Shown: positions 1 through 9,256, numbered from the stretch's first letter. The stretch is DNA of 64,000 bases from Dysgonomonas sp. ZJ279 (GCF_011039205.1 NZ_JAAKEL010000003.1:248001-312000); one strand, 5' to 3'. Numbers and translations: made by a program. Notes: generated from the sequence alone by a model not told the origin.

Positions 1-339
1 TTCTTTACTTTCTTCCGGATTGGTTTCGAATAGGCTCGTAACACTGTTTTGCTCTAATAATACATGCGCAAACAGAAGATAACTTAAGAAGATAGCTCCC
101 GGTATAATGGATATGGTCAGTAGAATCGAATATATGATTTTTTCCGATTTAGAACTTATAAAAACTGATAATATCGAAATCGACATAAATAACAATCCAC
201 AGACTAAAAAAATGGCTAATTTGTCCAATATTGATATATTCTCGGCCAAAGGGCTAAGTATTGGTAATAGGAGTAATATGTAAAATAAGAAGAAAAATTG
301 AAGCTTTTTATGCTTCAGAATGTCGAGTAATTGATTCAT
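1..339 (-). CDS. Phosphoethanolamine transferase-like membrane sulfatase (5' part only)
   Basis: The reading frame is open from the ATG at 337-339 down to base 1, giving the first 113 residues; the rest lies outside the window. It encodes several hydrophobic segments (about residues 12-30, 38-58 and 66-90) followed by a loop ending in LFETNPEES. In the EptA/sulfatase family a multi-helix N-terminus precedes a similar FETNPEE segment and then the periplasmic alkaline-phosphatase-fold catalytic domain that moves phosphoethanolamine onto lipid A or glycans. No catalytic residue is visible here, so the assignment rests on this motif and the membrane layout. Another membrane-anchored sulfatase-fold enzyme is possible. 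Confidence 0.6.
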   Translation of the reverse strand, partial: MNQLLDILKHKKLQFFFLFYILLLLPILSPLAENISILDKLAIFLVCGLLFMSISILSVFISSKSEKIIYSILLTISIIPGAIFLSYLLFAHVLLEQNSVTSLFETNPEESKE

Positions 340-434
340 TAATAGTGTAAAGGTTTACTTTTTAACTCTTTTAATTTAAAGAATATAGGCTGTAAATAAC
401 CTATCTACAGGGAACAAATATAGTATTTTATTCT

Positions 435-458
435 TACTTTTGGTGTAATTTACTTTTG
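435..458 (+). promoter_or_regulatory. Promoter -7 boxes for corA
   Basis: TACTTTTG occurs twice, at 435-442 and 451-458. Both match the Bacteroidetes TAnnTTTG -7 element. The second would start transcription about 13 bases before the corA ATG at 479. No clear -33 box was identified. Confidence 0.5.
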
Positions 459-478
459 TGTAACATTTAGATACGAGT

Positions 479-1552
479 ATGGCTAAACGAACATTGAAAA
501 AACGCAGGCATAAGCAAAGTCGGGAAAGTCAATTCTTGTCAACACCCATCTATCAAGGAGAGAATGATATTCCTACTCAGATAGAGCTTATTCAATACGA
601 CGAATTAGAGATTGATGTGAGAAATATTTCGCCGGATATTGATATAATGAACGAGATAAAACCGAATAAAATAAATTGGTTTAAGACAGTAGGCGTTTCC
701 GATGTTACTCGCATTAATCAAATTTGTCGTGGTTGTGGATTACATGGCTTCGATATCAAAGATTTGTTGTCAGATCAGGATGTAGTTAAGGCAGTTGTAT
801 ATGATAAAGTATCATTTGTTTTAATGCCCGGTTTCTTTTTCAACACAAACGGTGAATTCGAATCTTTTCAGATAGGATTTATATTGGGTGATAATTTTGT
901 TATAAGTTTCCAAGAATCTCCGATGCCGGTTTTTGATGATGTGAAGAAAGCATTTAATGATAATCATATTCCTCTTCGTCGCAATGGGGCTGATTTTCTG
1001 TTATATGTGCTTTTGAATAGTGTTAATTCATTGTATATGAATGCTTCAATAAGAATAGAGGATCAACTGTTAGATGCAGAAGATCAATTAATAGCCCAAC
1101 GTAATTCGTTGGATATAATGAATTTCTTGCGTGCACGTAGGATGGAATATATTAAGATGAAAAGATCTATAGTTTCTTTTCGTGAGGAATACAGTAACCT
1201 GCTGCGTAATTCGAATAAGTTGATAAAAGATGAAAATATAGTCTATATAAACGATTATGACGATAAATTGCGTACCGTTTTGAGTGATTTGGAGGCTTGT
1301 CATGAGTTACTGGTTTCGCTTATCGATCTTCATTATAGCAACAGTAATATGCGGATGAATGAGATAATGAAGCGATTGACGGTCGTTTCTACGATCTTTA
1401 TTCCATTAACTTTCCTTGCTGGGGTATGGGGTATGAATTTTAAATTCATGCCTGAGACCGAATCCCCGTATGGTTATGTTTTTGCTTGGATTACGTTTAT
1501 AGTTGTTGGTCTTCTGGCAGGTTATTTTTTGAAAAAAAGGAATTGGTTTTAA
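479..1552 (+). CDS. corA: CorA family magnesium/divalent cation transporter
   Basis: This inner-membrane channel of the CorA (MIT) family takes up Mg2+ and possibly Co2+ or Ni2+. The protein has 357 residues: a long soluble, mostly helical N-terminal domain (1-295), then two C-terminal transmembrane helices (about 300-317 and 331-350). The signature GMN selectivity motif is at 318-320, within WGMNFKFMPE, at the end of TM1. A positively charged C-terminus follows TM2, as is usual. The very basic N-terminus (KRTLKKRRHK) is an extension. Two promoter boxes lie just upstream. The next gene starts 9 bases downstream on the same strand, so the two may share a transcript although the functions look unrelated. 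Confidence 0.92.
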   Translation: MAKRTLKKRRHKQSRESQFLSTPIYQGENDIPTQIELIQYDELEIDVRNISPDIDIMNEIKPNKINWFKTVGVSDVTRINQICRGCGLHGFDIKDLLSDQDVVKAVVYDKVSFVLMPGFFFNTNGEFESFQIGFILGDNFVISFQESPMPVFDDVKKAFNDNHIPLRRNGADFLLYVLLNSVNSLYMNASIRIEDQLLDAEDQLIAQRNSLDIMNFLRARRMEYIKMKRSIVSFREEYSNLLRNSNKLIKDENIVYINDYDDKLRTVLSDLEACHELLVSLIDLHYSNSNMRMNEIMKRLTVVSTIFIPLTFLAGVWGMNFKFMPETESPYGYVFAWITFIVVGLLAGYFLKKRNWF

Positions 1553-1561
1553 AATACCATT

Positions 1562-2689
1562 ATGAGAAGGATTATAGCTATAGTTTTATTTATATCGGTT
1601 TCTATCTTGATGAGCTTTTCTCAGGCAGTACAACCAATAAAAGATATAAAAGTATTATTCGATGATGAACAATATCAAGAGCTTGTAGACCAGTATGCAG
1701 GTAAACCCCGCACATTATCTGCACAAGAGTTGGGTTATGTCGCATCTGCATATTTCAAATTGTCCGACTTCGATAACTGCAATAGATACGCAGGCTTAGC
1801 TCTTCAAAAAGATGCAAATAATTCGTTGGCTTACAATTTAAAAGGTTTGGTATATTCTGCAACGGGTAACTTTCAGGATGCTGTTAATATGTTTAAAAAG
1901 GCGATTGCATTATCACCTCGCGAAGCCGAGTATTATACTAATTTAGGTGACTCTTATCTCGGGTTGGAGCAAATAAGCGAGGCTATTGAGATTTATAAAA
2001 AAGCAACTCAGCAGATCAAACCATCCGAAAGGGCGTATTACATGTTAGGTGTTGCTTATACCTCATTAGATGATTATGAGTCTGCGCTTAAGGCTTTTAA
2101 CGTCGCTAAATCGAAAGTTGTAAAAGACAAGGAATTATATGTTACAGTAATATATAATATTGGATTCATAGAATACACGAAAGGTGAATATCAGAAAGCA
2201 ATACCGGCATTTAAAGATTTGATAGAGCATTTCCCCGACGATTACCGATCATTTGAAAAACTTATACAATGTTATTATGCTTTAGGAGATTATAAAGCGG
2301 GAGATAGTTATAAATCGAAATTATATAAAGCACATGAGGGCGGATTGTTGAATGATACAGAGTTGGATGACAAAATATGTATTGACAATTTCATGATTGC
2401 AGGCAATTCCATTCATGCCTACGAGCGTTATCAGACGGGTGATAGCCCTTATCCTTACCTTAAAAATATGTTTTATGTATTGAATCCCGACGGGAAAGTA
2501 ATCTGTGAGGTACAGCTTCAATACAGCCCCGAAACAAATAACTATGGATTAGCAAAAATAGAAGGTGGAAAGATTTATACTTATGGTATTTTCTTCGATT
2601 CGATTGTTAGTTATAGTACTCTGAAAAGTTTTGCCAAAGATATAATAAATGGAGTGCTGAAACCAACTGCGGTTACTTTAAAAGAATAG
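1562..2689 (+). CDS. Secreted tetratricopeptide-repeat protein
   Basis: This 375-residue protein has an N-terminal signal peptide (about 1-22, ending SFSQA), so it is exported to the periplasm or outer membrane. Several TPR units follow (about 60-245), with repeated patterns such as NLKGLVYSATGNFQDAVNMF and NLGDSYLGLEQISEAIEIYKKA. TPRs are protein-protein scaffolds. The last 100 residues are not TPR; they form a beta-rich tail (YPYLKNMFYVLNPDGKV) that I cannot place in a family. It follows corA by 9 bases. Its 3' end overlaps the end of the opposite-strand GNAT gene by 17 bases. The precise role is unknown. Confidence 0.75.
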   Translation: MRRIIAIVLFISVSILMSFSQAVQPIKDIKVLFDDEQYQELVDQYAGKPRTLSAQELGYVASAYFKLSDFDNCNRYAGLALQKDANNSLAYNLKGLVYSATGNFQDAVNMFKKAIALSPREAEYYTNLGDSYLGLEQISEAIEIYKKATQQIKPSERAYYMLGVAYTSLDDYESALKAFNVAKSKVVKDKELYVTVIYNIGFIEYTKGEYQKAIPAFKDLIEHFPDDYRSFEKLIQCYYALGDYKAGDSYKSKLYKAHEGGLLNDTELDDKICIDNFMIAGNSIHAYERYQTGDSPYPYLKNMFYVLNPDGKVICEVQLQYSPETNNYGLAKIEGGKIYTYGIFFDSIVSYSTLKSFAKDIINGVLKPTAVTLKE

Positions 2690-3479
2690 TCTGAAAATCA
2701 AATTCTAGTAAGCAGTATTTGCTAACAAAACCATTCTTCTCTAATGTTCTTCGCGAAGCGATGTTCTCTACGGCACATCCACAGATTGATCTGTACCCAT
2801 GCAAGAGGCAATATTCTTTGAGGTATGCTATTATCTGTGTAGCATAGCCCTGTTTTCTGAATTCGGGATTGACCCACATACCTATATCGTAATCTTTTTT
2901 ATCGGGTAATATCCGAATAAGATAACCGCAACCGATAAGTTCTTTTTCCTTCTCAAACATATAAAGAGCTTTATTCGATACGGTGAAACGAAGTTCCTCC
3001 GGTGTTTCATATAAGTCGCTGTCGAAGGTAAGCAAGAAATTGATATCACCTTCTTTCGCCAAGCGGACACTTATATTACTATCCAGTTTAATGTATGTAT
3101 TGAGTAAATAGTCCCGAAATAGAGTGCCAATTACATTATTTGATTCGGAAAAAGTATGGCAGCAAGCTAATAAAATAGGATCGAATGATTTACAATATGC
3201 TTTAGATATGGATTTTTCTATAATTATTTGTTTGAAAATCTTTTCTTTCTGAGTCAGCGAATTGGGTACTAAATAGAATTCTATAAGGATGTGATCTTCT
3301 GATATTATATAGTAACCTATTACTTTTCTTATCATTTCCTGATTATCTATTATCAGATAACATTCGCCCTTTGCAACCATCCATTCTATAAATAGCTCTT
3401 GAGCAAAAACGATACTATTAAAATACCCTTCTCTAAATTCTTTTAAAGAATCTAAATTAACTTTTTCAAATTGTTTCAC
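2673..3479 (-). CDS. GNAT family N-acetyltransferase
   Basis: This 268-residue protein has a C-terminal GNAT fold that uses acetyl-CoA. The pyrophosphate-binding stretch is RKQGYATQIIAYL, preceded by the beta-strand GMWVNPEF. The closing segment ENIASRRTLEKNGF (N-x-x-S...L-x-k-x-G-F) is typical of GNATs. The N-terminal 130 residues are poorly conserved and probably form a degenerate second domain, as in two-domain GNATs. The substrate cannot be told from sequence. It is transcribed convergently with the TPR gene, and their coding ends overlap. Confidence 0.8.
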   Translation of the reverse strand: MKQFEKVNLDSLKEFREGYFNSIVFAQELFIEWMVAKGECYLIIDNQEMIRKVIGYYIISEDHILIEFYLVPNSLTQKEKIFKQIIIEKSISKAYCKSFDPILLACCHTFSESNNVIGTLFRDYLLNTYIKLDSNISVRLAKEGDINFLLTFDSDLYETPEELRFTVSNKALYMFEKEKELIGCGYLIRILPDKKDYDIGMWVNPEFRKQGYATQIIAYLKEYCLLHGYRSICGCAVENIASRRTLEKNGFVSKYCLLEFDFQTILLK

Positions 3480-3519
3480 TTTGTAAGGCAGGTTAAATAA
3501 TACTGTAATCTTAATCCTT

Positions 3520-4197
3520 CTATACTATGCTTTTCTCTAGAGCACTCCACAAATTGTCATCAGGGAGGGGCGCCGTTATATCGATCTGTGTTTTCGATAC
3601 AGGATGTATAAATGATATACTCCGTGCATGCAGGCTAATTCCTGCATCGGGGTTCGAGCGGTCTGCTCCATATTTCAGGTCACCTTTTATCGGGCATCCC
3701 ATTTTTGCTAACTGGCAGCGAATTTGGTGATGTCGGCCGGTTTCAAGATCTATTTCAAGCAAATTGTATTTATCCGAACGGGCAATGAGTTTATAGTGTA
3801 ATATTGCCAGTTTCGAATTTGGCCTTTCAGAATCGTAAGCATACGATTTGTTTTGTTTCTCGTTCTTTATAAGATAATTCTTTAAAGTACCTATCGGTTC
3901 TTTAGGTTGATTCTTAACGATAGCCCAATAGGTTTTCTTTACATCTTTATTTTTAAACATCTCGTTCAGTCGGGGCAATACTTTACTCGTTTTAGCAAAG
4001 ACTACGATACCGCTTACCGGTCTGTCCAGACGATGAGTCACACCACAGAATACATTCCCGGGTTTATTGTATTTTACCTTTAACCACTCTTTTACAATCT
4101 CAGAGAGTGGTTTATCGCCTGTTTTGTCTCCTTGCACAATCTCGGAAACTGTTTTATTGACGATTATAATATGATTGTCTTCGTAGAGAACTGTCAT
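3520..4197 (-). CDS. RluA family RNA pseudouridine synthase
   Basis: This enzyme isomerises uridine to pseudouridine in rRNA or tRNA. The 225-residue protein contains the family signature HRLDRPVSGIVVFAKT near residues 56-71, whose Asp is the catalytic residue. Later family blocks are TYWAIV, ETGRHHQIR and GDLKYG. It starts directly with the catalytic domain (MTVLYEDNHIIIVNK) and lacks the N-terminal S4 RNA-binding domain, so it resembles the short RluA/TruC-like subgroup. The target uridine cannot be inferred. A hairpin between its start and the upstream CoA-transferase suggests it is transcribed separately or by read-through. Confidence 0.88.
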   Translation of the reverse strand: MTVLYEDNHIIIVNKTVSEIVQGDKTGDKPLSEIVKEWLKVKYNKPGNVFCGVTHRLDRPVSGIVVFAKTSKVLPRLNEMFKNKDVKKTYWAIVKNQPKEPIGTLKNYLIKNEKQNKSYAYDSERPNSKLAILHYKLIARSDKYNLLEIDLETGRHHQIRCQLAKMGCPIKGDLKYGADRSNPDAGISLHARSISFIHPVSKTQIDITAPLPDDNLWSALEKSIV

Positions 4198-4222
4198 GCT
4201 TTATCTGTTTATAATACAAAGA

Positions 4223-4254
4223 AAAACCTTTCGATCAGATAATCGAAAGGTTTT
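4223..4254 (-). terminator. Hairpin terminator after the CoA-transferase gene
   Basis: A 13-bp perfect stem (4223-4235 with 4242-4254) closes a 6-base loop. On the minus strand the stem ends in an A/T-rich run. It lies between the stop of the CoA-transferase gene and the start of the pseudouridine synthase gene. Confidence 0.75.
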
Positions 4255-4276
4255 CACTATAATATTTAGCTATAGG

Positions 4277-5773
4277 TTAAGCTTTTTTCTCTTTTCTCCA
4301 TTTTACGTTTTGCATATTGCCTGTTTCCATAAATGCTTCATGGAATGCAAACGCATCGTACAAATTGACAGGAGTCTGTCCCTTTTCGCCACGTGCAAGA
4401 TATTCTCTTAACAATGGACGATAGTCAGGGTGTACACAGTTTTCGATAATGCATTCAGCACGATCTTTCGGGCATTTGCCACGTAGATCGGCAACCCCGT
4501 ATTCCGAGATGAAGATTTTCACCGAATGTTCGCTGTGATCCTGATGTGCCACCATTGGGACAAAAGAACTGATCTTTCCGTCTTTAGCAATTGAAGGTGT
4601 TACGAATATAGAAACGTAAGCTCCACGGGTAAAGTCGCCCGATCCACCAATACCATTCATCATCTTAGTTCCCATAACGTGGGTTGAATTTACGTTTCCG
4701 AAAATGTCGGCTTCTATTGCCGTATTGATAGCAATAACACCTAGTCGGCGAACTATTTCGGGGTTATTCGAAATTTCAGATGGACGAAGTACTACTCTTT
4801 CTTTAAAGAAAGGCAGGTTTTTATATATTTTTTCGATGCAAGGATTGCTTACTGTCAATGAACATCCGCTGGCAAATTTAACACGACCTGTTTCCATCAA
4901 ATCTATAACAGCATCTTGTATAACTTCCGTATAAACTTCAAAATCAGGGATTTCTTTGCTATCACCCATTGCAGCTAGTACTGCGTTGGCAATATTACCC
5001 ACACCCGATTGTACGGGTAGGAATGTTTTCGGCATACGTCCTTCGGCCATTTCTTTCACGAAGAAATTAGCTACGTTCTCACCTATTTTTGCAGTTATTT
5101 CGTCAACAGGAGCAAAACCACCACCTTCGTTAGGTGTATTGCATTCAACAACTACAATTTTACTTGGGTCTACTTTTATGTGGTCTTTACCAATACGGTC
5201 ACGTACTGCATGGATACCTATTTCGCTACGTGTAGGAGGGTCTTGCAATTCAGTTAAGTCGTGCATTCCTCTCATTTCTTTAGGATTCCATTTGTTAAGC
5301 TCTACAATTACAATTTTAGCCATACGAGCTACTGTCGGAGAGATACCTACACCACAAGTTGGCACTATTTCGCCATCTTCAGTAACATCGCATGCTTCGA
5401 TAACTGCAACATCAACAGGGCCGAAAAATCCGTAACGGATATCTTGAGCCATAGTAGAAAGGTGTAAATCGAAATATTTAACTTCTCCACTGTTGATAGC
5501 ATTTCTTAGATCTTTGTTTGTTTGATAAGGTGTACGGAATTTAATAGCGTGCGCTCTGGCGAGATTACCATCCAAACTGTCGCCTGTAGATGCTCCTGTG
5601 AACATACCGATTTTAAACGGGTTGCCTTTCGCATGTTCTTCTTCGGCTCTTTTAGCCAATGCTACGGGTACTACTTTGGGACATCCGGCATGTGTAAAGC
5701 CACTAAATCCCACATTATCATTGTCATTGATAAGAGATGCTGCTTCTTCAGCAGTTACAAATTTTAAAGCCAT
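4277..5773 (-). CDS. Acetyl-CoA hydrolase/CoA-transferase family protein (probable succinate/propionate CoA-transferase)
   Basis: This 498-residue class I CoA-transferase has the two-domain acetyl-CoA hydrolase/transferase layout. The likely catalytic glutamate is Glu283 in VYTEVIQD (280-287), the residue that forms the glutamyl-CoA thioester in this family. The glycine-rich GIGGSGDF (374-381) is the CoA/oxyanion region. In propionate-forming Bacteroidales such enzymes move CoA between propionyl- or acetyl-CoA and succinate. That fits the methylmalonyl-CoA genes at 57-59.7 kb, but the substrate is inferred. The gene stands alone, with a strong hairpin downstream and a promoter box about 170 bases upstream. 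Confidence 0.88.
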   Translation of the reverse strand: MALKFVTAEEAASLINDNDNVGFSGFTHAGCPKVVPVALAKRAEEEHAKGNPFKIGMFTGASTGDSLDGNLARAHAIKFRTPYQTNKDLRNAINSGEVKYFDLHLSTMAQDIRYGFFGPVDVAVIEACDVTEDGEIVPTCGVGISPTVARMAKIVIVELNKWNPKEMRGMHDLTELQDPPTRSEIGIHAVRDRIGKDHIKVDPSKIVVVECNTPNEGGGFAPVDEITAKIGENVANFFVKEMAEGRMPKTFLPVQSGVGNIANAVLAAMGDSKEIPDFEVYTEVIQDAVIDLMETGRVKFASGCSLTVSNPCIEKIYKNLPFFKERVVLRPSEISNNPEIVRRLGVIAINTAIEADIFGNVNSTHVMGTKMMNGIGGSGDFTRGAYVSIFVTPSIAKDGKISSFVPMVAHQDHSEHSVKIFISEYGVADLRGKCPKDRAECIIENCVHPDYRPLLREYLARGEKGQTPVNLYDAFAFHEAFMETGNMQNVKWRKEKKA

Positions 5774-6087
5774 TTTTGTTGTAGTATATTTTGTTTAGTA
5801 TCAATAAATTCTATAATAACCGGAGCAAAACAGTTGATGGTGTATATCTAAAATCATAACAAAATCATAACAGATTGCCTCTTTTGTACGTCAGAAAATA
5901 ATAAATGGGTTTGCAATTTTATTAGTCTAGCAAAACCGACGCAAAAGTACAAAATTATTAGATGAAGAACTATTTTAATTGATTAAAAATTAGATACTAT
6001 ATCCTATTTTTAGCAATCTTCTTAACGAATGATGATACTTGTCCGGTTTTCTCTATTTTTACATTTTGAAAGACTTATTTATGACCA
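5774..6087. other. Divergent intergenic region, CoA-transferase / AraC regulator
   Basis: This 314-base AT-rich spacer holds the leader and promoter of the minus-strand CoA-transferase gene. It contains an 11-base tandem direct repeat (AAAATCATAAC, 5850-5860 and 5861-5871). A sequence resembling the -7 box, TACATTTTG, lies near 6060, about 25 bases before the AraC gene. I see no open frame worth calling. Confidence 0.5.
5942..5949 (-). promoter_or_regulatory. Promoter -7 box for the CoA-transferase gene
   Basis: On the minus strand this reads TACTTTTG, matching TAnnTTTG. It implies a leader of about 160 bases before the ATG at 5773, long compared with other genes here. Confidence 0.5.
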
Positions 6088-6858
6088 ATGACTGAAGATT
6101 GTATAACATATCGTGAATTTACGCCCCATCCTTTATTGGCTGATTATGTGAAGTCGTATTGGTATTTCAGTAATGAATCGGATACTGTTCATTCTTTTGA
6201 TATTATGCCCGATGGTTATTTCGATTTGCTCATATCTTTTAAATCAGGTAATATCGTGGATACGCAATTAACCGGAATCTGGAGTAAGATGGTGTCGCTC
6301 GATTATCTTCAGGGGCAGATAATCGGAATTCGGTTTAAACCACTGGCTTTATATTCTTTATTGGATATCCGTATCAAAGATATATTGAATAATTACTGTT
6401 CTTTACCATTGAAGGCATGGGGGCTTAATGATGAAATAATCGAAACCAAGAGCGATAAGTCGGTTCTTGAAGTTATTAAGTACATCGATGAAAGTCTATT
6501 GTTATTAATTAAGAACGAGAAAGAAGATATCAAGCTTAAATATCTTTTCGAGCAAATAGGTGAATCTTCCGGTATTACATCTATTCAATCTATTTCGGAT
6601 TCTGTCGGGTTAAGTGCAAGGCATATTAATCGTAAAATGAATGAACTGATTGGTATTAGTACAAAAGATTATGCTAAAATAGTTCGTTTCAAGGATTCTT
6701 TAGCAAGGATTAAGAAAGACAAATCTGATTTTATAGGTTATTTCGATCAGTCTCATTTTATCAAAGATTTCAAAAAATATACAGGGTTTACCCCTAAAGA
6801 AATTGATTTAGGAGCTGATGTCCGATTTTTACAATACTATGATTTTGATAATATCTAA
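6088..6858 (+). CDS. AraC family transcriptional regulator
   Basis: This 256-residue regulator has an N-terminal sensor-like domain (YREFTPHPLLADYVKSYWYF, then IMPDGYFDLLISF) of the type found in AraC proteins with an uncharacterised DUF6597-like N-terminus. The C-terminal AraC DNA-binding domain covers about 145-245. It shows a helix-turn-helix (SDSVGLSARHINRKMNELIG) and the family tail DQSHFIKDFKKYTGFTPKE. It sits 30 bases before a VOC-family gene and probably shares a transcript with it. The inducer is unknown. Confidence 0.87.
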   Translation: MTEDCITYREFTPHPLLADYVKSYWYFSNESDTVHSFDIMPDGYFDLLISFKSGNIVDTQLTGIWSKMVSLDYLQGQIIGIRFKPLALYSLLDIRIKDILNNYCSLPLKAWGLNDEIIETKSDKSVLEVIKYIDESLLLLIKNEKEDIKLKYLFEQIGESSGITSIQSISDSVGLSARHINRKMNELIGISTKDYAKIVRFKDSLARIKKDKSDFIGYFDQSHFIKDFKKYTGFTPKEIDLGADVRFLQYYDFDNI

Positions 6859-6888
6859 TTTTGTATTTAAATCAAAAAAATAAAAGAA

Positions 6889-7290
6889 ATGAAATTAGAA
6901 GGTCTGTCAATTTGTTTCCATACTACGAAAGTAGAAGAGTGTAAAGAATTTTATGTGAAATATTTCTCTGGTGAGATTATTTTCGATTGTGGTTGGTACG
7001 TAAGTATCGTTTTTAATAAAGAGAGGTGTTTGACGTTACAGTTTATGATACCACAAGACGATACTCCTGTTTATGGAGAAAAAGGTGTTACTCTTAATTT
7101 GGGTGTTAAAGATGTAGATGCGGAGTATCAGCGATTGATTGTGGAGAATAAACTTCCGGTTCAACGCGATTTGCAGGATCAACCGTGGGGAGATCGGTCG
7201 TTTACGATATTTGATCCTCTGGGGAATACATTATATATCTATTCTGACCGAGAAATGTCGGATGAATATAAAGAGGCGGTAAAGCAGTAA
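6889..7290 (+). CDS. VOC (glyoxalase/bleomycin-resistance fold) family protein
   Basis: This 133-residue protein fits a single VOC module pair of beta-alpha-beta-beta-beta units. The first unit is around LSICFHTTKVEECKEFYVKY. The second ends with WGDRSFTIFDPLGNTLYIY, the common C-terminal pattern of this superfamily. VOC proteins are metal-dependent isomerases or dioxygenases, or antibiotic-binding proteins; the sequence does not say which. It follows the AraC regulator by 30 bases and is closed by a strong terminator, so the pair looks like a two-gene operon that may respond to a small toxic compound. Confidence 0.82.
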   Translation: MKLEGLSICFHTTKVEECKEFYVKYFSGEIIFDCGWYVSIVFNKERCLTLQFMIPQDDTPVYGEKGVTLNLGVKDVDAEYQRLIVENKLPVQRDLQDQPWGDRSFTIFDPLGNTLYIYSDREMSDEYKEAVKQ

Positions 7291-7304
7291 AGAAATACAA
7301 ATAA

Positions 7305-7340
7305 TAAGCGGGCGAGACTCATCATAGTCTCGCCCGCTTA
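7305..7340. terminator. Bidirectional terminator between the VOC gene and rdgB
   Basis: A 15-bp perfect, GC-rich stem (7305-7319 with 7326-7340) encloses a 6-base loop between two convergent genes. It can serve both strands. Confidence 0.8.
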
Positions 7341-7362
7341 AACATATATGGGGGATAATATG

Positions 7363-7944
7363 TTACCGCTTATTCAAAAAGTCACACAAAGCCTTAACGG
7401 CCAACGCCCGATGGCTTATTTCGTTCTTCACGTCAGCGCCTAATTCAGCAAAAGTCTCATTGTAGCCATTTGGTTGAAATACAGGGTCATATCCAAAACC
7501 GGTAGTTCCTCGTTCATCTTTTGTAATAACACCTTCTATTTTTCCGTCAAAAAGGTATTCCTTTCCATTTAAGATAAGTGCAATAACGCTTCTGAATCGG
7601 GCGGTTCTGTTTTCTTTCCCTTCAAGCTCTTTAAGCAACTTATTTATATTTGCTTTGAAGTCGTGCCCTTCGCCTGCATAACGTGCAGAATAAACACCCG
7701 GTGCGCCATTTAAAGCATCCACTTCGAGTCCTGTGTCATCGCCAAAGCAGTCATATCCATATTTTTCTTTAATATGGCGTGCTTTTATCAATGCATTCTC
7801 TTCAAGCGTAGTGCCTGTTTCGGCTATATCTTCGAAGCAACCAATATCTTTAAGACTAAGTATGTCGATAGTATCTTTTACAATCTCACTAACTTCTTCA
7901 AGTTTATGAGCATTATTGGTTGCAAAAACTAATTTATTCTTCAT
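7363..7944 (-). CDS. rdgB: Non-canonical purine NTP pyrophosphatase (RdgB/HAM1 family)
   Basis: This enzyme hydrolyses dITP, XTP and related deaminated purine nucleotides to the monophosphates, keeping them out of DNA and RNA. At 193 residues it has normal family length. Motifs are the start [13 protein letters not shown] (substrate phosphate site), [20 protein letters not shown] with the metal/catalytic Asp, [10 protein letters not shown], and [10 protein letters not shown] at the C-terminus. Its ATG overlaps the stop codon of the upstream aminotransferase by four bases, so the two are translationally coupled. Confidence 0.95.
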   Translation of the reverse strand: MKNKLVFATNNAHKLEEVSEIVKDTIDILSLKDIGCFEDIAETGTTLEENALIKARHIKEKYGYDCFGDDTGLEVDALNGAPGVYSARYAGEGHDFKANINKLLKELEGKENRTARFRSVIALILNGKEYLFDGKIEGVITKDERGTTGFGYDPVFQPNGYNETFAELGADVKNEISHRALAVKALCDFLNKR

Positions 7945-9143
7945 TTACGGGGCAAGCTGTTATATGTTTCTAATGCTTTCTCAAGAACGATCAAGGCATT
8001 TCCTAAATCTTCTTTATTAAGGACATAGGCTATCCGAACTTCATCTTTACCTAATCCTGCTGTTGTGTAAAAACCTGATGCCGGAGCCATAAAAATAGTC
8101 TGACCATCGTATTCAAAATCGGAAAGACACCATGCGCAAAATTTATCGGCATCATCTACCGGCAAACGGGCTACTGTATAAAATGCGCCCATTGGTATAG
8201 GAGAATATACACCCGGGATGCGGTTGAGCCCATCTATTAAAAATTTACGACGCTCTACATATTCGTCATACGTATCTCTAAAATAATCGGGATCGGCGTC
8301 AAGGGATGCTTCTGCAATTATCTGCCCGATGAGGGGTGGACTAAGTCGTGCCTGACAGAATTTCATTACGGTGTTTCGTAGTTCTTTGTTTTTGGTGATT
8401 AGAGCACCTATTCGGATACCACATTCGCTGTAACGTTTCGATACAGAATCGATTAATACAACATTGTCCTCTATTCCTACCAGATGGCATGCAGATATAT
8501 AGGGTGAGCCTGTATATATGAATTCACGATAAACTTCGTCAGAAAATAAAAATAAATCATGTTTCTGAACCAGACTTTTTATCTGATTCATTTCTGCACG
8601 GGTATATAGATAGCCTGTCGGATTATTAGGGTTGCAAATCATAATCCCTTTGGTGCGCTCATTGATGAGTTCTTCGAACTTATCGATAGAAGGCAACGAA
8701 AATCCCTCTTCTATAGTTGAAGATACACCTCTGATAACAGCCCCTGCCGATACAGCAAAAGCCATATAATTGGCATAAGCCGGTTCGGGTACAATTATTT
8801 CATCACCGGGATCCAAGCAAGCAAGGAATGCGAACAGAACAGCTTCCGATCCTCCGGTAGTTATGATGATATCATCTGCCGAAACATTAATATTGTATTT
8901 CGCATAATAGCCAACCAGTTTTTCTCTGTAAGATCTGTATCCATCACTGGGGCTATATTCCAGTATTTTTCTATCGAGATTGCGAATGGCGTCGAGTCCC
9001 GCTTCAGGAGTGGCTATGTCGGGTTGACCTATGTTAAGGTGATATACTTTCAATCCTCTAGCTTTGGCTGAGTCTGATAACGGAGCCAATTTCCTGATAG
9101 GAGAATTTGGCATTTCGATTCCTCGTTCTGAGATTACTGGCAT
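7941..9143 (-). CDS. Pyridoxal-phosphate aminotransferase, class I/II (aspartate aminotransferase-like)
   Basis: This 400-residue fold-type I PLP enzyme transfers an amino group between an amino acid and a 2-oxo acid. Motifs include [10 protein letters not shown] (substrate site), NPNNPTG (171-177), SDEVYREF (201-208) and the PLP lysine Lys236 in [15 protein letters not shown]. The N-terminus ([19 protein letters not shown]) matches the Bacteroidetes AspC-like group. Aspartate is the likely donor, but an aromatic or other specificity cannot be excluded. A promoter box lies about 40 bases upstream. It overlaps rdgB by four bases. Confidence 0.88.
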   Translation of the reverse strand: MPVISERGIEMPNSPIRKLAPLSDSAKARGLKVYHLNIGQPDIATPEAGLDAIRNLDRKILEYSPSDGYRSYREKLVGYYAKYNINVSADDIIITTGGSEAVLFAFLACLDPGDEIIVPEPAYANYMAFAVSAGAVIRGVSSTIEEGFSLPSIDKFEELINERTKGIMICNPNNPTGYLYTRAEMNQIKSLVQKHDLFLFSDEVYREFIYTGSPYISACHLVGIEDNVVLIDSVSKRYSECGIRIGALITKNKELRNTVMKFCQARLSPPLIGQIIAEASLDADPDYFRDTYDEYVERRKFLIDGLNRIPGVYSPIPMGAFYTVARLPVDDADKFCAWCLSDFEYDGQTIFMAPASGFYTTAGLGKDEVRIAYVLNKEDLGNALIVLEKALETYNSLPRK

Positions 9144-9181
9144 GATAAATATATTATTTTAATTTTAAAAACAATAAGTCG

Positions 9182-9189
9182 CAAATATA
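9182..9189 (-). promoter_or_regulatory. Promoter -7 box for aminotransferase-rdgB
   Basis: On the minus strand this reads TATATTTG, an exact TAnnTTTG match about 40 bases before the start codon. Confidence 0.55.
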
Positions 9190-9230
9190 CGAAAAGAGCA
9201 TTGTAAATATAATAGTATATAAAATAAAAA

Positions 9231-9256
9231 CGCCGAAAATACTATTTCGGCGCTTT
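9231..9256 (-). terminator. Terminator after the flavodiiron protein gene
   Basis: An 8-bp GC-containing stem (9231-9238 with 9245-9252) is followed on the minus strand by a T-rich run (complement of the A-run at 9222-9230). It sits 21 bases past the stop of the flavoprotein gene. Confidence 0.7.

Noticed and set aside
4223-4254. Regulatory hairpin or riboswitch before the pseudouridine synthase gene
   Set aside because: A simple perfect stem with a 6-base loop and an A/T-rich flank is better explained as the terminator of the CoA-transferase gene.
4956-5435. 159-codon open frame on the plus strand inside the CoA-transferase gene
   Set aside because: It lies antisense to a well-supported enzyme gene and its translation shows no domain or signal; a shadow frame.
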